Made by a program: the position numbers and the translations under genes. Shown piece after piece: positions 16,546-27,357 of a stretch of 64,000 nucleotides of DNA (the stretch's first letter is position 1; the number at the start of each line of letters is the position of its first letter). The notes beneath the pieces are model-generated. The model was not told the origin of the DNA. It did no database searches and saw only the letters and a program-made list of their open reading frames with translations. This stretch comes from Maledivibacter sp. (GTDB taxonomy: Bacteria > Bacillota > Clostridia > Peptostreptococcales > Caminicellaceae): positions 33,579-97,578 of the forward strand of contig JAOASB010000054.1 of NCBI GenBank assembly GCA_025210375.1, in the 5' to 3' direction.

Positions 16546-19500
16546 ATGAGAAGGTATAGCATAACAGCAAAGAGATGGTTTATAGCTATAATTTTAGTTG
16601 TATGCATGTTATTCAATGTAGCATATGCAAATAGTGATGAAATTGCCGTGATTGAGGAAAATGTAGATGAGGGAGATACGCCTGATCCCGTGGAGACTGA
16701 TTTTATAAAATACATAGAAGGGGACTGGAATATCAATAGGATCGATATAGATAGCGATGGTAATATCTATATTATCTATGACAGCAAGCACTGTATAAAG
16801 AAAATCTCTAGGGACAAATCCGAGACCATCTTTGGTGACGGGGATACATCAAGTGATGCTGATGGTAAATTCAATAATCCTACAGACATATGTATACATG
16901 AAGAAGATGGAACAGAGTATCTATATGTATCGGATACGGGAAATGATAGGATACAAAAGCTTGATTTAGATGGAAACTTTATTGAAAAAATTGAACATGG
17001 TTTTAACAGCCCTACAGATATAGGGCTAAGTAATGATAATAAGCTTTATATTTTAGATTCAAATTATGTTAATGATGGATATGTGAGGGTATTAGACCAA
17101 TCAACAAATACTTGGTCGGATATTAAGAATCCTATACATCAAGAGGATCATAAACCTATAAGGCTGGAAGCAAGTAAAAATGGAGATTTTTATATTGGTT
17201 TTCGTAGCCACAGTTCTAGTAGCTATAGAACTATAGCAGTATATGGAGGAAAGGATAGTATATTCTATTTATCTGAACAAGATAATTCTATAATACATAT
17301 AGGTAAAGAAGGATGGAGTTATAAAAGAAATAAAGCAGACAATACAGCCGACGACACAAGGCTATCATATCCACGAGCATTGGCAGAGGATAAGGATGGA
17401 AATATATTAGTAGCCGATGGCACAAAAATCAAGATATTAGATACTATTCCACCTAAAATAACAATAGAGCCAAATGGAAGTGATGAAGCAAAACCCACCC
17501 ACAAAGTTCGTATATCAATATCCGATGGGGGTTATAGTGGTTTACCAGAGTTTTTAGGTGAAGATGAAGGTTTTAGATATAGATGGAAATGTCCTGATCA
17601 AATAGATCAACCACTTACTAAAACTACAGGACAGGTTTTAAAGCTAGATAAAAATAATACAGAAATAGAAATATCATCAGATGATGGTAATGTAACCTCA
17701 GGGACCTGTTATATAGAAGTATTGATATGGGACAAAGCAGGTAATGAAACTCCCATGCTTTCTAATGGCTTTGAATTTGATATAGATAGAGAGGGGCCTG
17801 TTGTTTCTTTTGGTGAAATTGATGATCTCGTTAAGACTAAGGATACTATTATTACTATGAGTTTTACAGACGATAATGCTATAGATATGAGTACACTTCA
17901 ATATGTGCTGTTAAAGTATAAAAATGCAGATGGTTCTTTGACAAACTCAAAACCTCCTAAAGATTTAAATGATTGGTCTCATCTTACAGGATATACTGAA
18001 TCAACAGTTAATGTATCTTTGGATAAATTATTGAAAGGAAATTTTATGGATTTGGAAAGTTCTAATGGCTTAGAAGATGGTAGATATGCATTATTGATTA
18101 ATATAAAGGATGAATTTGATAATTCAAGTGAGATAGAAAATTCATATGTTTTTATGAATATTCAATTAAGCTATTTCCCAATAAAAATCCAATCAACGCC
18201 TAGTCCAGAATCATACATGGAAAAATACGATATAAAAATTAGTACCGAAGGCAAAGCAACCTTTATACAATGGACGGATAGTGAAGTTCAGCCCGATGAA
18301 ACAGATGAAAATTGGGTGGCTATAGATGGATTAGCCACTCAATATGAAAGTACATCGTCGTGGAATATATGGACTATGAAGGATGTCAAAAAAGATAGTG
18401 GAACCCATTATCTCCATGTAAAAAGTATAGATAAGGATGGTCTGCCCCAGTACTTATGGAAGAAATTTTTATACGACAACGAAGAAGCGGGAATTAACTT
18501 TATACCGGACATACAAGCCCATCCTGAGAAAAGTATATCTATACAGGTTAAAGCCACGGATAATATACCAAATGCTACTCCAGAGCTTAAGGGTTTGTGG
18601 GTAAAAAGGCCGGATTTAACTGCAGATGATATAAATGATAGTGTGGATGCTATTGCGGATTATATTAAGCCTGATTATTGGTTTGAGATAAAGGACGGAG
18701 GAACACCTGATATAAACGGCTATGCCTATAGTAACGAATTACCAGACATCGATGATAACGCAACCCATACATTAAAAATATCCGAAGGCCAAGGAAAAAA
18801 TCCACCCGACGGAGAATATCAGTTTCTAGCCTATGTCAAGGATAATGGTGATCATGAAACCTTTAAGCTTTCAAGTATATTTATCCTTGATAATACTGCA
18901 CCTACTGGCACTGTAGCTATAGGAGCTGTCAATAGTGTGGATAAAACAGTGGCTATGGCTTTAACTCCAACAGATAATTACTCACAAAGGGACAGTATGT
19001 ATTATCAATTTTCCAAAGATGGAACTACGTGGAATGGACAATGGCTACCTGTAAAGGATGGTTTTAAATATCCCCTTCCGAGCAATTCCATTGAGCAGGA
19101 TATTACTATCTATTTAAAATACAAGGATGAAGCAGGGAATGAAAGTGAAGTAGTAAGTGATACTAAAACAGTTACCTATGAAGAGGGAGATATTGAAGCT
19201 TGGATAGAATACGACCATAGCTTGGATACACCCACAAAGGATTCTGTGATAGCCGAGATTAAATGGAAGGGTAATGCTCAAATAAAAAATAACGGAGGAA
19301 GCAGTCTTTATACATTTGTCGAAAACGGTAGCTTTGATTTCGAGATATCAGACAGCAAAAACAAAATTCATACCGTTAGAGCCCAGGTTTACAACATAGA
19401 TAGAGAAGCTTTACTGCCCCATATAAGCTACTCAACAACAGCTTTAACCAATGAATCCCTTATACTTACCCTAAAGCCTAAGGAAGCAGTAACCATTACA

Positions 19501-20694
19501 AACTCAGATATCACACCCTCCATGGATGGTGACAACTACATATATACCATAGACAACAATGGAACCTACACCTTTGATGTTGAAGATACCATAGGAAACA
19601 CAGCCTCCTTTGATGCCAACATCGATTATATAGATAAGACACCACCTACTATAGGGGTGAATATTAGCAATGAAGACCTGACTAATCATCCTGTAACCGT
19701 AGAAATCTTTGAAGAAAATGGGGAAGAAATTATGGTTTTAAATAATGCAGGTAATCTTAAAAGAAGATTTGAGAAAAATGAAAGCTTTACCTTTAAAGTA
19801 CAGGATTTAGCAGGCAATTTAGTAGAAAAGACAGTGGATATAGACAATATCGATAGAACTCCACCAAAGGGTGTGATAACTTATTCTGCTGAGGAGCTTA
19901 CTAAGGACCCAATTGTAGCTACAATCAAGTCCGCTGATAGTGACACCATAAATATATTAAATAATAGAAAAAATAATACAGTTGAGTTCAAGGATAACGG
20001 AAGCTTTAGCTTCCATATATCCGATGAAGCTGGCAATACAGCCTATGTAAAGGCCAGTGTAAGCAATATAGATAAAGAGCCACCTAACATAGTATTTAAT
20101 GATAGAGAATCCTTAATTTTTACTAAGGATGAGGTTATATCAGATAGTGACTTTAAAGATTATGTGGTAACTGACAATATGAGTCAAAAGGCAGATATTG
20201 GGGTGTCCATAGACAAGGGTAGCTTTGATATCTCAACAGCAGGAGAATATGATATTACCTATACTTTAACCGATGAAGCAGGCAATAGTAAAGAGGTAGT
20301 AAGAAAAGCTATAGTCATAGATCAAGGAGCTGTAAGGACCTTTGTTAATGGCATGGCTTTAAATGAAGATAATACAGTGGTTACTAATAAGGATAGTATT
20401 AATCTAGATGTCTACAATCATCAAGGCGCTTACACCATAAAGTGGTATTATGGTAAACTGCCTCAGAATCAAATGAAAACAAAGGGAAATAGGATAGATG
20501 GTAATAGGATTCCCTTAGTGTCAGTTGATAAAGATCAGTACAATGAGCTTCATGAGCTGTATTATGATGAATTTAAAGAGGATTTTGAAAAATACTTTAA
20601 AGATGAATATACCTTTAAATACAAGGGTTGGGTAACAATTTACCTACAGGATCAAGAGAGAAATACCAAGCTCATTTATGTATATGTATTATAA
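16546..20694 (+). CDS. Large secreted protein with NHL-like beta-propeller and Ig-like repeats
   Basis: A 1382-residue exported protein. Residues 1-29 form a signal peptide ending in VAYA. Residues about 50-300 contain repeated strands such as IDIDSDGNIYIIYD, YLYVSDTGNDRIQKLDLDGN and AEDKDGNILVADGTKIKIL, typical of NHL/SMP-30 six-bladed propellers. From about 310 to the end there are many Ig-like modules with DKAGNE, DEAGNE, DLAGNL and DEAGNS motifs; near residue 1170 one resembles a cadherin-like DUF5011 domain (AGEYDITYTLTDEAGNS). No SLH, LPXTG or lipobox is visible, so it may attach through its partner encoded 44 bases downstream. The function is likely adhesion or matrix binding, unproven. 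Confidence 0.85.
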   Translation: MRRYSITAKRWFIAIILVVCMLFNVAYANSDEIAVIEENVDEGDTPDPVETDFIKYIEGDWNINRIDIDSDGNIYIIYDSKHCIKKISRDKSETIFGDGDTSSDADGKFNNPTDICIHEEDGTEYLYVSDTGNDRIQKLDLDGNFIEKIEHGFNSPTDIGLSNDNKLYILDSNYVNDGYVRVLDQSTNTWSDIKNPIHQEDHKPIRLEASKNGDFYIGFRSHSSSSYRTIAVYGGKDSIFYLSEQDNSIIHIGKEGWSYKRNKADNTADDTRLSYPRALAEDKDGNILVADGTKIKILDTIPPKITIEPNGSDEAKPTHKVRISISDGGYSGLPEFLGEDEGFRYRWKCPDQIDQPLTKTTGQVLKLDKNNTEIEISSDDGNVTSGTCYIEVLIWDKAGNETPMLSNGFEFDIDREGPVVSFGEIDDLVKTKDTIITMSFTDDNAIDMSTLQYVLLKYKNADGSLTNSKPPKDLNDWSHLTGYTESTVNVSLDKLLKGNFMDLESSNGLEDGRYALLINIKDEFDNSSEIENSYVFMNIQLSYFPIKIQSTPSPESYMEKYDIKISTEGKATFIQWTDSEVQPDETDENWVAIDGLATQYESTSSWNIWTMKDVKKDSGTHYLHVKSIDKDGLPQYLWKKFLYDNEEAGINFIPDIQAHPEKSISIQVKATDNIPNATPELKGLWVKRPDLTADDINDSVDAIADYIKPDYWFEIKDGGTPDINGYAYSNELPDIDDNATHTLKISEGQGKNPPDGEYQFLAYVKDNGDHETFKLSSIFILDNTAPTGTVAIGAVNSVDKTVAMALTPTDNYSQRDSMYYQFSKDGTTWNGQWLPVKDGFKYPLPSNSIEQDITIYLKYKDEAGNESEVVSDTKTVTYEEGDIEAWIEYDHSLDTPTKDSVIAEIKWKGNAQIKNNGGSSLYTFVENGSFDFEISDSKNKIHTVRAQVYNIDREALLPHISYSTTALTNESLILTLKPKEAVTITNSDITPSMDGDNYIYTIDNNGTYTFDVEDTIGNTASFDANIDYIDKTPPTIGVNISNEDLTNHPVTVEIFEENGEEIMVLNNAGNLKRRFEKNESFTFKVQDLAGNLVEKTVDIDNIDRTPPKGVITYSAEELTKDPIVATIKSADSDTINILNNRKNNTVEFKDNGSFSFHISDEAGNTAYVKASVSNIDKEPPNIVFNDRESLIFTKDEVISDSDFKDYVVTDNMSQKADIGVSIDKGSFDISTAGEYDITYTLTDEAGNSKEVVRKAIVIDQGAVRTFVNGMALNEDNTVVTNKDSINLDVYNHQGAYTIKWYYGKLPQNQMKTKGNRIDGNRIPLVSVDKDQYNELHELYYDEFKEDFEKYFKDEYTFKYKGWVTIYLQDQERNTKLIYVYVL

Positions 20695-20738
20695 TCCTAG
20701 AACTTTAAAAGGAGAAAAGAAAAACTGGGGGACCTATT

Positions 20739-23700
20739 ATGAAAAAAAAGCTTTTGAAAATTGTCACATATATTATGGCTTTCGCTACTTTGATGCTTCA
20801 GATAAGTACGCCTATCGCCTATGCATTAGAGGATGATGGAAAAATATATGAAGCTGCTAATAATTTTATAAAATTCCATGTTAATAAGGAAAATGGTAGG
20901 TTTACTATAAGAACTAATAATGGAGATCCTTATAAAGGTAAAAAGGATGCCAATAAAGATCTACTCTTTGAAGATGAGTATCCCGATACATCCTTTACAA
21001 CCTTTAAAATAGATGGAAAGGACTATATCTATGGTAATTCCTATGGATTTCTAGGTCTAGCTGGTAAAGCCTTTACAACAGATGTTAAAGGGACAATAAG
21101 TGAATCCATATGGAATATAAATGAACTGGAAATAAAGCAAATATTGACTATCAATAATAATCCAGATGATTTAAAAGCTGGAAGAGTTAAGATATCCTAT
21201 GAAGTAACTAATAAAGGACAAAATTCCAAGAACGTAGGGTCAAGAATACTCTTGGACACAAAGATTGGAAATGATGATGGGACGGATATCATATGTGACT
21301 TTACCCAGTATTCTAAGGAAAAAGAGCTTACTGGGGATAAGATACCTACCATCTGGAGAAGTGAGGATGATAAAAGTATCGTAGAGGCCTTTGGCTTTAT
21401 TAGCGGCTGGGGGAATACTAAACCTGATAAAATGATTATTGGACACTATGAAGGCTTGTCTAATACTAAATGGGATTATAAAGTAAATGAAGGTTTAGAC
21501 TTTACTAGCAACAATAATAAATACGGTGGAGGAGACAGTGCAGTTGCTTTTTATTGGGAGAATGTCACCGTTGCAGCAGGAGAAACCAAGGTATTTGAAA
21601 CCTATTATGGACTTGGAGAATTTTTAGAAAAGCATGAAGGCTTGGAATTCCCATTTTCAATTTCTGCACCGAATAAGCTTACAGTAAATAGCAGTAAAAC
21701 TGGCTATGAGGAAGAGGTTTTTGATATAACCTGCACCCTAGACAATAATACTATGAAGGAATATACCGATGTAGTTCTAAATTTAGTTATACCCGAGGAT
21801 AGTGGATTAAGCTTAGTTGATGGTGAAAAAAGTGAAAAAATTATACAAAAGTTAGAAGGATATGAGAAAAAAGAAATTAGATTTAGGTTGAAGCCAAAAG
21901 CCAAAGATCATATGCAGGTATTCAATTATAGACTAGAGGTTCAGGCATACGGAATGGAAACCCCTAAATATATAAAAAAAGCCATTATAGCACCGGGATT
22001 AAAATGGGAAATGCCAAAGGTACATTTCAAAAGTGTAGCACCAAGAACTATTTATATGGAGGGTTCTAGAAATTTTACCATACAGGGAGAAGGACTTAGT
22101 GCCTTAGCTAATAAAGACGAATGGTATATGGTTCTAGTAGGCAAATATTCTTCAAAAAATTATTCCATCAGTAATGATTGCATAAAGGTTAGTGAAGATT
22201 CTATCAATGTTAGTCTTTCAAAAGAAGAAGAACCTATACCTGTAGGGGTATATAGTATTGCTTTATATTCAAGGGAATTGAATGGAAAGGATATTATTCT
22301 ACCCTACGAGCTAAAGGTATCGAATGACATTAAATATAGACTTGAAGAATACGGAATATTAAGCATTGTGAAAACCGTGCCAGTATCTGGGGTTAGTGGA
22401 GCAAAGGATTTTATTTATAATGTTGAATTGTTTGAAAGTGAAGATGAATTAAAGGTTTTTAAAGACAATATAAAAAAACAAAATGAAAGTGCAAAGAATT
22501 TATACGAAAAAGGTAACGAAACAGAATTTAAACAGCTTTTAGTCACTGTTAGAGGTAAAGTATCAGAATATAAAAATGGGGGAGAAAGAAAGTTTTATAT
22601 AGCTTCCGATGGTAAAGAAGATATCAATATCAATGAGGGCATTAGGTATGTAGGGGATGATCTCTGCATCATAGAAAAAGATCAAAAGAATGTAAAGATT
22701 ACGGGATACGGTGTGCTAGGATTAGTTGGGAATTTTGATTTTTGGAAATGGGGCTTTGATATAGACCTTGAGAATGGCGAAGATTATTCATTGAATGCCC
22801 TAAGCTCAGAGGATATTGAGCAGTATTTCAATCAAAATGATGCAAACAAGAAAGAACTGGTAGATGAGAATATAGAATATCTTTACATGAGAGATAAGAT
22901 ATCAGATGCCCAAGAAGATGTATTGATTCAATTTTTAGGTGGAGGCACGGTGATTAATAGAATCTTCGGATTCCATGTACAAATTAATGATGCTGTATTA
23001 AAGGAAGAAGGCGTTTCCTTTGGAGGAATTATGGCACTTAGTTTTCTATCTAGGAGTGGCGATGATCTCAAGGAACGGAAATTTGATAATTCTATAGAGG
23101 TGGAAGAAGCTTTATTTGAAAAAAATAGTTCTAAAAAAACTGTTTTTAAAGGCATAAATGCAGCCGGTAATGTTAGTCTGCCTAGCGACGCTTTCTCTGG
23201 TATTTTGAGTAATGGAAGCGTAGCATCGGTTACCATTAATAGTATAGATAAGGTATATGGATTAGATTTTGATGCAAATATTAAGATTATTGAGCTTTCT
23301 GGACATATCAGTATTGCTTTTACACCTAAAAATAAACCTGTATTAGATGATTTAGAGCTGATGCTGGCAACTCCTGATATAAAGCTTGGACCATATATAA
23401 CTATAACTAGTCTAGGCGGTGGTATAAACAATCTTTATACTGTTTTAACAGAGGATGGTAAAACAGGGCCCCCACTTACTATAATGGCAGCGGCAGGTTT
23501 TAACCTAATAAAAAATGATATCTTTGAGGGTATGCTTAGATCAGAGTTTACAAAATATGGAGTGAAATTTAATGGTTCCCTAGAATTGGTTCCAATAAAT
23601 GCGGAGGTATTGAAAGAAGCTTGGTTCGAGCTTAGATGGGCAGAGCCAATGTATATTAGTGCCGGTGCAGAGATAGACCTTAAGCAGGTAGTAGTAGCAG

Positions 23701-26700
23701 ATTTATCCCTTTATATATCGGGAAAGCACTTTGAAGGAAGTGCCAATGGAGAAGTTAATGTACCTAGTGATTGGCCTATTATTGGTGGCAGGGAATTAGC
23801 TAATGTAGACCTAGGGGTAAGTTCAAAGAAGCTATGGGCGGCAATATGCATTGATTTGGGATTGGTGGATCCTAAGGTAGGATTTTCATATAAATGGAAG
23901 AATCATGATTTTGATGTACATGCTAAGTGGACCATGCTAGATGGTAACGATGGAGAACCAGAAAACTATGTATATAAAGAAATTATAGACATGGGAGCAG
24001 GTCAAGATGATATGACACTATATGTGGGAACTAATATGAAAAAATTAGGAGGCTCCCATGAATCTGTCATGTATGCATCCTTAGATAACGATTTTATAGA
24101 GCCTAATGTTTATGCTTTGGCTGACGATACACAGCATTATTTTAATGCTTACAATCAAGATATGGCAGTATTTGAAATAGGATATAAAGGCGAAGTACCG
24201 ACCTTTGAGCTGTTTGACCCTACTGGTAAAAAGGAAGTACTACAACAAGGAGCAGACAAGGCTTACCTAGTACAAGCTAATCCAAATGGCATTGGTGGAA
24301 AGGTTTATATATTTGTTGAAAAGCCTGTGGATGGAACATGGAAGCTTAAGGTCAGTGAAGCTGTACAATCAGTGTTTTATAACCTAGAGACCCCTCCATC
24401 TCTTACAAGTGTACAAGCTAGTAAGAGTGGTGAAGATGTAAGGGTTCAATGGGCGGCTGCTAATAGTGAAGGAAGCTTCATGGATATATTTATAGCTAAG
24501 GATAAAGATGAGGCAGGTATATTGATAGCATCAGATATAGAAGGAAGTGACAATGGCACCTATACATTTGATATACCTTCTGGAATAACAGCAGATGATT
24601 ATTATGTAAAAGTGGTTATAAAAGAGGGTGAATTTGGGTATCAAAGCATGTATATAGAGGATGCTATATATTTAGTGGATAATGATGCTCCTAGAACGGT
24701 TACTAATGGGAAATTATCACATGGAGGAAATGGAACCTTAGTAGTAGACTATAAAGAAGTATCGGATAGAAATGTACAGGGATATTATGTAGAACTACTA
24801 GATGACTTAGGTAAAAAAGTAGATAAAATAGGAAGAGCCTTTGTTGAGCAGGGAAATAAAAAGGAAATAGTTATAGGGGGAAGCTATGAAGCTGTTATGC
24901 CTGTTATGACCGATGAAGGTAAACCAAAACTAGACACCGATGGTAATCCCATAACTGAAAAAGTTGAGATTGATCTGCCAAGGGGTGAAAGCTATAAAGC
25001 AGCTATAACTACAGTTAGCGAAGAAAATGGTAAGGTTCACTATAGTCCTGTGGTTTATACTAATGAAGTGTTTCTAAATGAGCCTAATCCTCCACAGGTA
25101 GAAGTCAAGCTGCTAAATGCTGCTACCGATGGGGAAGATGATAGAGGCGGAGATATAAAGGTTATTAAGGATTCTATTGCTAAAATTCATTTAAAGGTAG
25201 ACCAAGAGGTTGCTACAATTGTAATGGTAAATGGGGTTAAGCATAGTACATTAAAGGAAAATAATACTGTTATGGATGTACCATTAAAGGATGGAGAGAA
25301 TGAAGTTAAATTCATATGTGAGAATGAAGGTTTAGACAGAACCACAGAGGAAATGATTTTCAAGGTAGATTCAAAAGCACCTATATTAAAGATAGGTGAA
25401 ATAAAAGAGCAAAACAATCAAGTGATTGTTAGTGGGTTTACAGAACCAGATGGGGATTTAAGAATAAATGGACAAACAGCTGTTATAGGGGATGCGGGCA
25501 ATTTCAATCATACTTTATCAATGGATAACAAGCTGATAAAGTCTGTTAGGATAGAGTCTACAGATGATGCCAATAATAAGTCTGTCTATGAAACAGAGGT
25601 GCAAAATGAGTCAATTGGAAAAATTGAAAGTGTCCGTATTAATCCTAGTCTAAAGGCTATAAAGCAGGGAAGCTCCTATGAATTTCAGCTTATGACGAGG
25701 GATAGTAGTGGAAAAGAAGTAATTATTAATGACAGTTTGGTTGATTGGTCATTATTAGAAGGAAATGAATTTGGTGAGCTAACAAATGAAGGAGTATTAA
25801 AGGCAGATAATGAAGGGCAAATAGTAATACAAGCTAAATATCTTATTACTAGTGATTATGCCCTTGAGGATGCTTTAGTATTAGACATAACTAAAGATGG
25901 GGCTATTTTACCTAACCAGTCAGGAGGAGAAGACAATAACCAGACTGGATCAGAGGATAATAACAATACTGGAGGAAATAGTAGTGGCAGCAGCCACAGT
26001 AAGAAAAGTAAAAATAAGCTAAAGCAGCTAGAGGATATATTAAATGATGTAATAGCAAGAGAGAATAATTTAATTCCTGTAATTACTGAGGGGATAAAAG
26101 CGAGTGAGGTAGTTAGTTTGAAGGCCGATGATCTTGTTGTAACCTTGGATAAAGGAACCCTATCGGAAGAAGATAATATGCTTTTAATTGCAAAGCTGCA
26201 AAACCCAAAAGAATATATGGACAATCTGTCAAAGGATCAATTTGTAACAGATATATATGAAATACAATTAGCAAAATCAAATCACAATCTAAAAAAGCCA
26301 GTTAAGCTAAGCTTTAAAGTTGATAGGAGTAAGGCAAATGATGGCCTAGCTATATACTTCTATAATGAAGAGTATGATAGCTGGGAGTATATAGGAGGTA
26401 ATATATCAGGAGATGAAATCACTGTAGAGGTCCAGCATTTTAGCAAGTATGCAGTGATTAACAATGAATCTGTTTCATCTATGGTAGATATAAAAAATAG
26501 ATGGTCAGAGGATGCTGTTAAAAAATTGACATCTTTAAGGATTGTAAATGGATTAGAAAAGGATGGTATTAAATATTTTGAGCCAAAACGATCTATCAGC
26601 AGATTAGAGCTGGCAGCTATGGTAACTCGAGTAATGAAGGATATGAAAATAAAGAAGAAGGATAATCCGCCATTTGTAGATTGGAATTCAATAGCAGACT

Positions 26701-27044
26701 GGGGTAAGGATTATGCTAGGGCAGCATATAATAATGGTTGGATTAAAGGAAGAGATACTGAAGAGCAAGGGCTTTTATTTGCGGGAGATGAAAAGGCTAC
26801 TAGAGCAGAAGTTGCAACTGTTATAGGAAGACTTCTTAAGGATGAAAGCTCCAAGAGCGTTACTTTTACAGATAATAAAGAAATGCCTTCTTGGGCGAAG
26901 CCATATATAGATAGATTAGTTAAATCAGATATTTTATCGGGATATCCCGATGGTACCTTTAGACCAAATCAGGCTATTACTAGGGAAGAAGTGGCAAAAA
27001 TCCTTTCTAATTATATAGAAAGGATTGTGAACAAATCGAAATAG
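20739..27044 (+). CDS. Giant S-layer-associated surface protein with C-terminal SLH domains
   Basis: A 2101-residue exported protein. The signal peptide is residues 1-29 (ends PIAYA). The body is mostly beta-rich with Ig or fibronectin-like segments (about 1220-1700) and a Big-2-like segment near 1630. A linker rich in Asn, Gly and Ser (QSGGEDNNQTG, about 1728-1755) precedes a domain ending in VEVQHFSKYAVI. Three SLH motifs fill the last ~190 residues: FEPKRSISRLELAAMVTRVM, AGDEKATRAEVATVIGRLL and FRPNQAITREEVAKILSNYI. SLH domains bind pyruvylated cell-wall polymers, so the protein is anchored to the envelope. It forms an operon with the preceding secreted protein. The start codon follows GGGGGA. 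The biological role is unknown. Confidence 0.9.
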   Translation: MKKKLLKIVTYIMAFATLMLQISTPIAYALEDDGKIYEAANNFIKFHVNKENGRFTIRTNNGDPYKGKKDANKDLLFEDEYPDTSFTTFKIDGKDYIYGNSYGFLGLAGKAFTTDVKGTISESIWNINELEIKQILTINNNPDDLKAGRVKISYEVTNKGQNSKNVGSRILLDTKIGNDDGTDIICDFTQYSKEKELTGDKIPTIWRSEDDKSIVEAFGFISGWGNTKPDKMIIGHYEGLSNTKWDYKVNEGLDFTSNNNKYGGGDSAVAFYWENVTVAAGETKVFETYYGLGEFLEKHEGLEFPFSISAPNKLTVNSSKTGYEEEVFDITCTLDNNTMKEYTDVVLNLVIPEDSGLSLVDGEKSEKIIQKLEGYEKKEIRFRLKPKAKDHMQVFNYRLEVQAYGMETPKYIKKAIIAPGLKWEMPKVHFKSVAPRTIYMEGSRNFTIQGEGLSALANKDEWYMVLVGKYSSKNYSISNDCIKVSEDSINVSLSKEEEPIPVGVYSIALYSRELNGKDIILPYELKVSNDIKYRLEEYGILSIVKTVPVSGVSGAKDFIYNVELFESEDELKVFKDNIKKQNESAKNLYEKGNETEFKQLLVTVRGKVSEYKNGGERKFYIASDGKEDININEGIRYVGDDLCIIEKDQKNVKITGYGVLGLVGNFDFWKWGFDIDLENGEDYSLNALSSEDIEQYFNQNDANKKELVDENIEYLYMRDKISDAQEDVLIQFLGGGTVINRIFGFHVQINDAVLKEEGVSFGGIMALSFLSRSGDDLKERKFDNSIEVEEALFEKNSSKKTVFKGINAAGNVSLPSDAFSGILSNGSVASVTINSIDKVYGLDFDANIKIIELSGHISIAFTPKNKPVLDDLELMLATPDIKLGPYITITSLGGGINNLYTVLTEDGKTGPPLTIMAAAGFNLIKNDIFEGMLRSEFTKYGVKFNGSLELVPINAEVLKEAWFELRWAEPMYISAGAEIDLKQVVVADLSLYISGKHFEGSANGEVNVPSDWPIIGGRELANVDLGVSSKKLWAAICIDLGLVDPKVGFSYKWKNHDFDVHAKWTMLDGNDGEPENYVYKEIIDMGAGQDDMTLYVGTNMKKLGGSHESVMYASLDNDFIEPNVYALADDTQHYFNAYNQDMAVFEIGYKGEVPTFELFDPTGKKEVLQQGADKAYLVQANPNGIGGKVYIFVEKPVDGTWKLKVSEAVQSVFYNLETPPSLTSVQASKSGEDVRVQWAAANSEGSFMDIFIAKDKDEAGILIASDIEGSDNGTYTFDIPSGITADDYYVKVVIKEGEFGYQSMYIEDAIYLVDNDAPRTVTNGKLSHGGNGTLVVDYKEVSDRNVQGYYVELLDDLGKKVDKIGRAFVEQGNKKEIVIGGSYEAVMPVMTDEGKPKLDTDGNPITEKVEIDLPRGESYKAAITTVSEENGKVHYSPVVYTNEVFLNEPNPPQVEVKLLNAATDGEDDRGGDIKVIKDSIAKIHLKVDQEVATIVMVNGVKHSTLKENNTVMDVPLKDGENEVKFICENEGLDRTTEEMIFKVDSKAPILKIGEIKEQNNQVIVSGFTEPDGDLRINGQTAVIGDAGNFNHTLSMDNKLIKSVRIESTDDANNKSVYETEVQNESIGKIESVRINPSLKAIKQGSSYEFQLMTRDSSGKEVIINDSLVDWSLLEGNEFGELTNEGVLKADNEGQIVIQAKYLITSDYALEDALVLDITKDGAILPNQSGGEDNNQTGSEDNNNTGGNSSGSSHSKKSKNKLKQLEDILNDVIARENNLIPVITEGIKASEVVSLKADDLVVTLDKGTLSEEDNMLLIAKLQNPKEYMDNLSKDQFVTDIYEIQLAKSNHNLKKPVKLSFKVDRSKANDGLAIYFYNEEYDSWEYIGGNISGDEITVEVQHFSKYAVINNESVSSMVDIKNRWSEDAVKKLTSLRIVNGLEKDGIKYFEPKRSISRLELAAMVTRVMKDMKIKKKDNPPFVDWNSIADWGKDYARAAYNNGWIKGRDTEEQGLLFAGDEKATRAEVATVIGRLLKDESSKSVTFTDNKEMPSWAKPYIDRLVKSDILSGYPDGTFRPNQAITREEVAKILSNYIERIVNKSK

Positions 27045-27073
27045 GAGATAGGGGACTATTGGTATAGATAAAT

Positions 27074-27101
27074 AAAGAGTGCGTAATTAAAACTGCACTT
27101 T
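27074..27101 (+). terminator. Weak hairpin after the giant surface protein gene
   Basis: AAAGAGTGC and GCACTTT can pair with one bulge, 30 bases after the stop codon. There is no good T tract. Confidence 0.3.
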
Positions 27102-27159
27102 AACCGTTAACCATAAATTCATATAACCAATACTATTAATCAGTTGATCTATAAAACTT

Positions 27160-27212
27160 GGGAATTTGTCAAGAAAGGAATTGTCCGTGGGTTCCATTCT
27201 TGACAGATTCCC
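27160..27212 (+). terminator. Long hairpin, probable terminator
   Basis: GGGAATTTGTCAAGAA (27160-27175) pairs with TTCTTGACAGATTCCC (27197-27212) along 16 positions with one G-U pair, and a GGAA/TTCC inner stem is possible. TTTGAATTTG follows. It lies between the surface-protein operon and a chemoreceptor gene. Confidence 0.6.
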
Positions 27213-27279
27213 TTTGAATTTGTGGAGAATTATGCAAAAAAACAAAGGAAAATGTAAAATTATGTAGAATATATACAGT

Positions 27280-27320
27280 TAATAAATGTTATAAAATTCA
27301 CTTTATGGTAACATTTATTA
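27280..27320 (+). promoter_or_regulatory. 12-bp inverted repeat upstream of the chemoreceptor gene
   Basis: TAATAAATGTTA (27280-27291) and TAACATTTATTA (27309-27320) are perfect inverted repeats 17 bases apart, 37 bases before the start codon. It could be an operator or a leader hairpin. The AT-rich content makes chance more likely, but a 12-bp perfect match is notable. Confidence 0.45.
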
Positions 27321-27357
27321 TTAGAGATTATAGAATATTTTCAAGGAGGGAAAACCA

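Noticed and set aside
22928..23431. A 167-codon antisense open frame in the giant surface protein gene, with similar ones at 30194-30676 and 56442-56972
   Set aside because: All lie wholly antisense to well-supported genes; the sequences are low in recognisable motifs and no start signals are seen.
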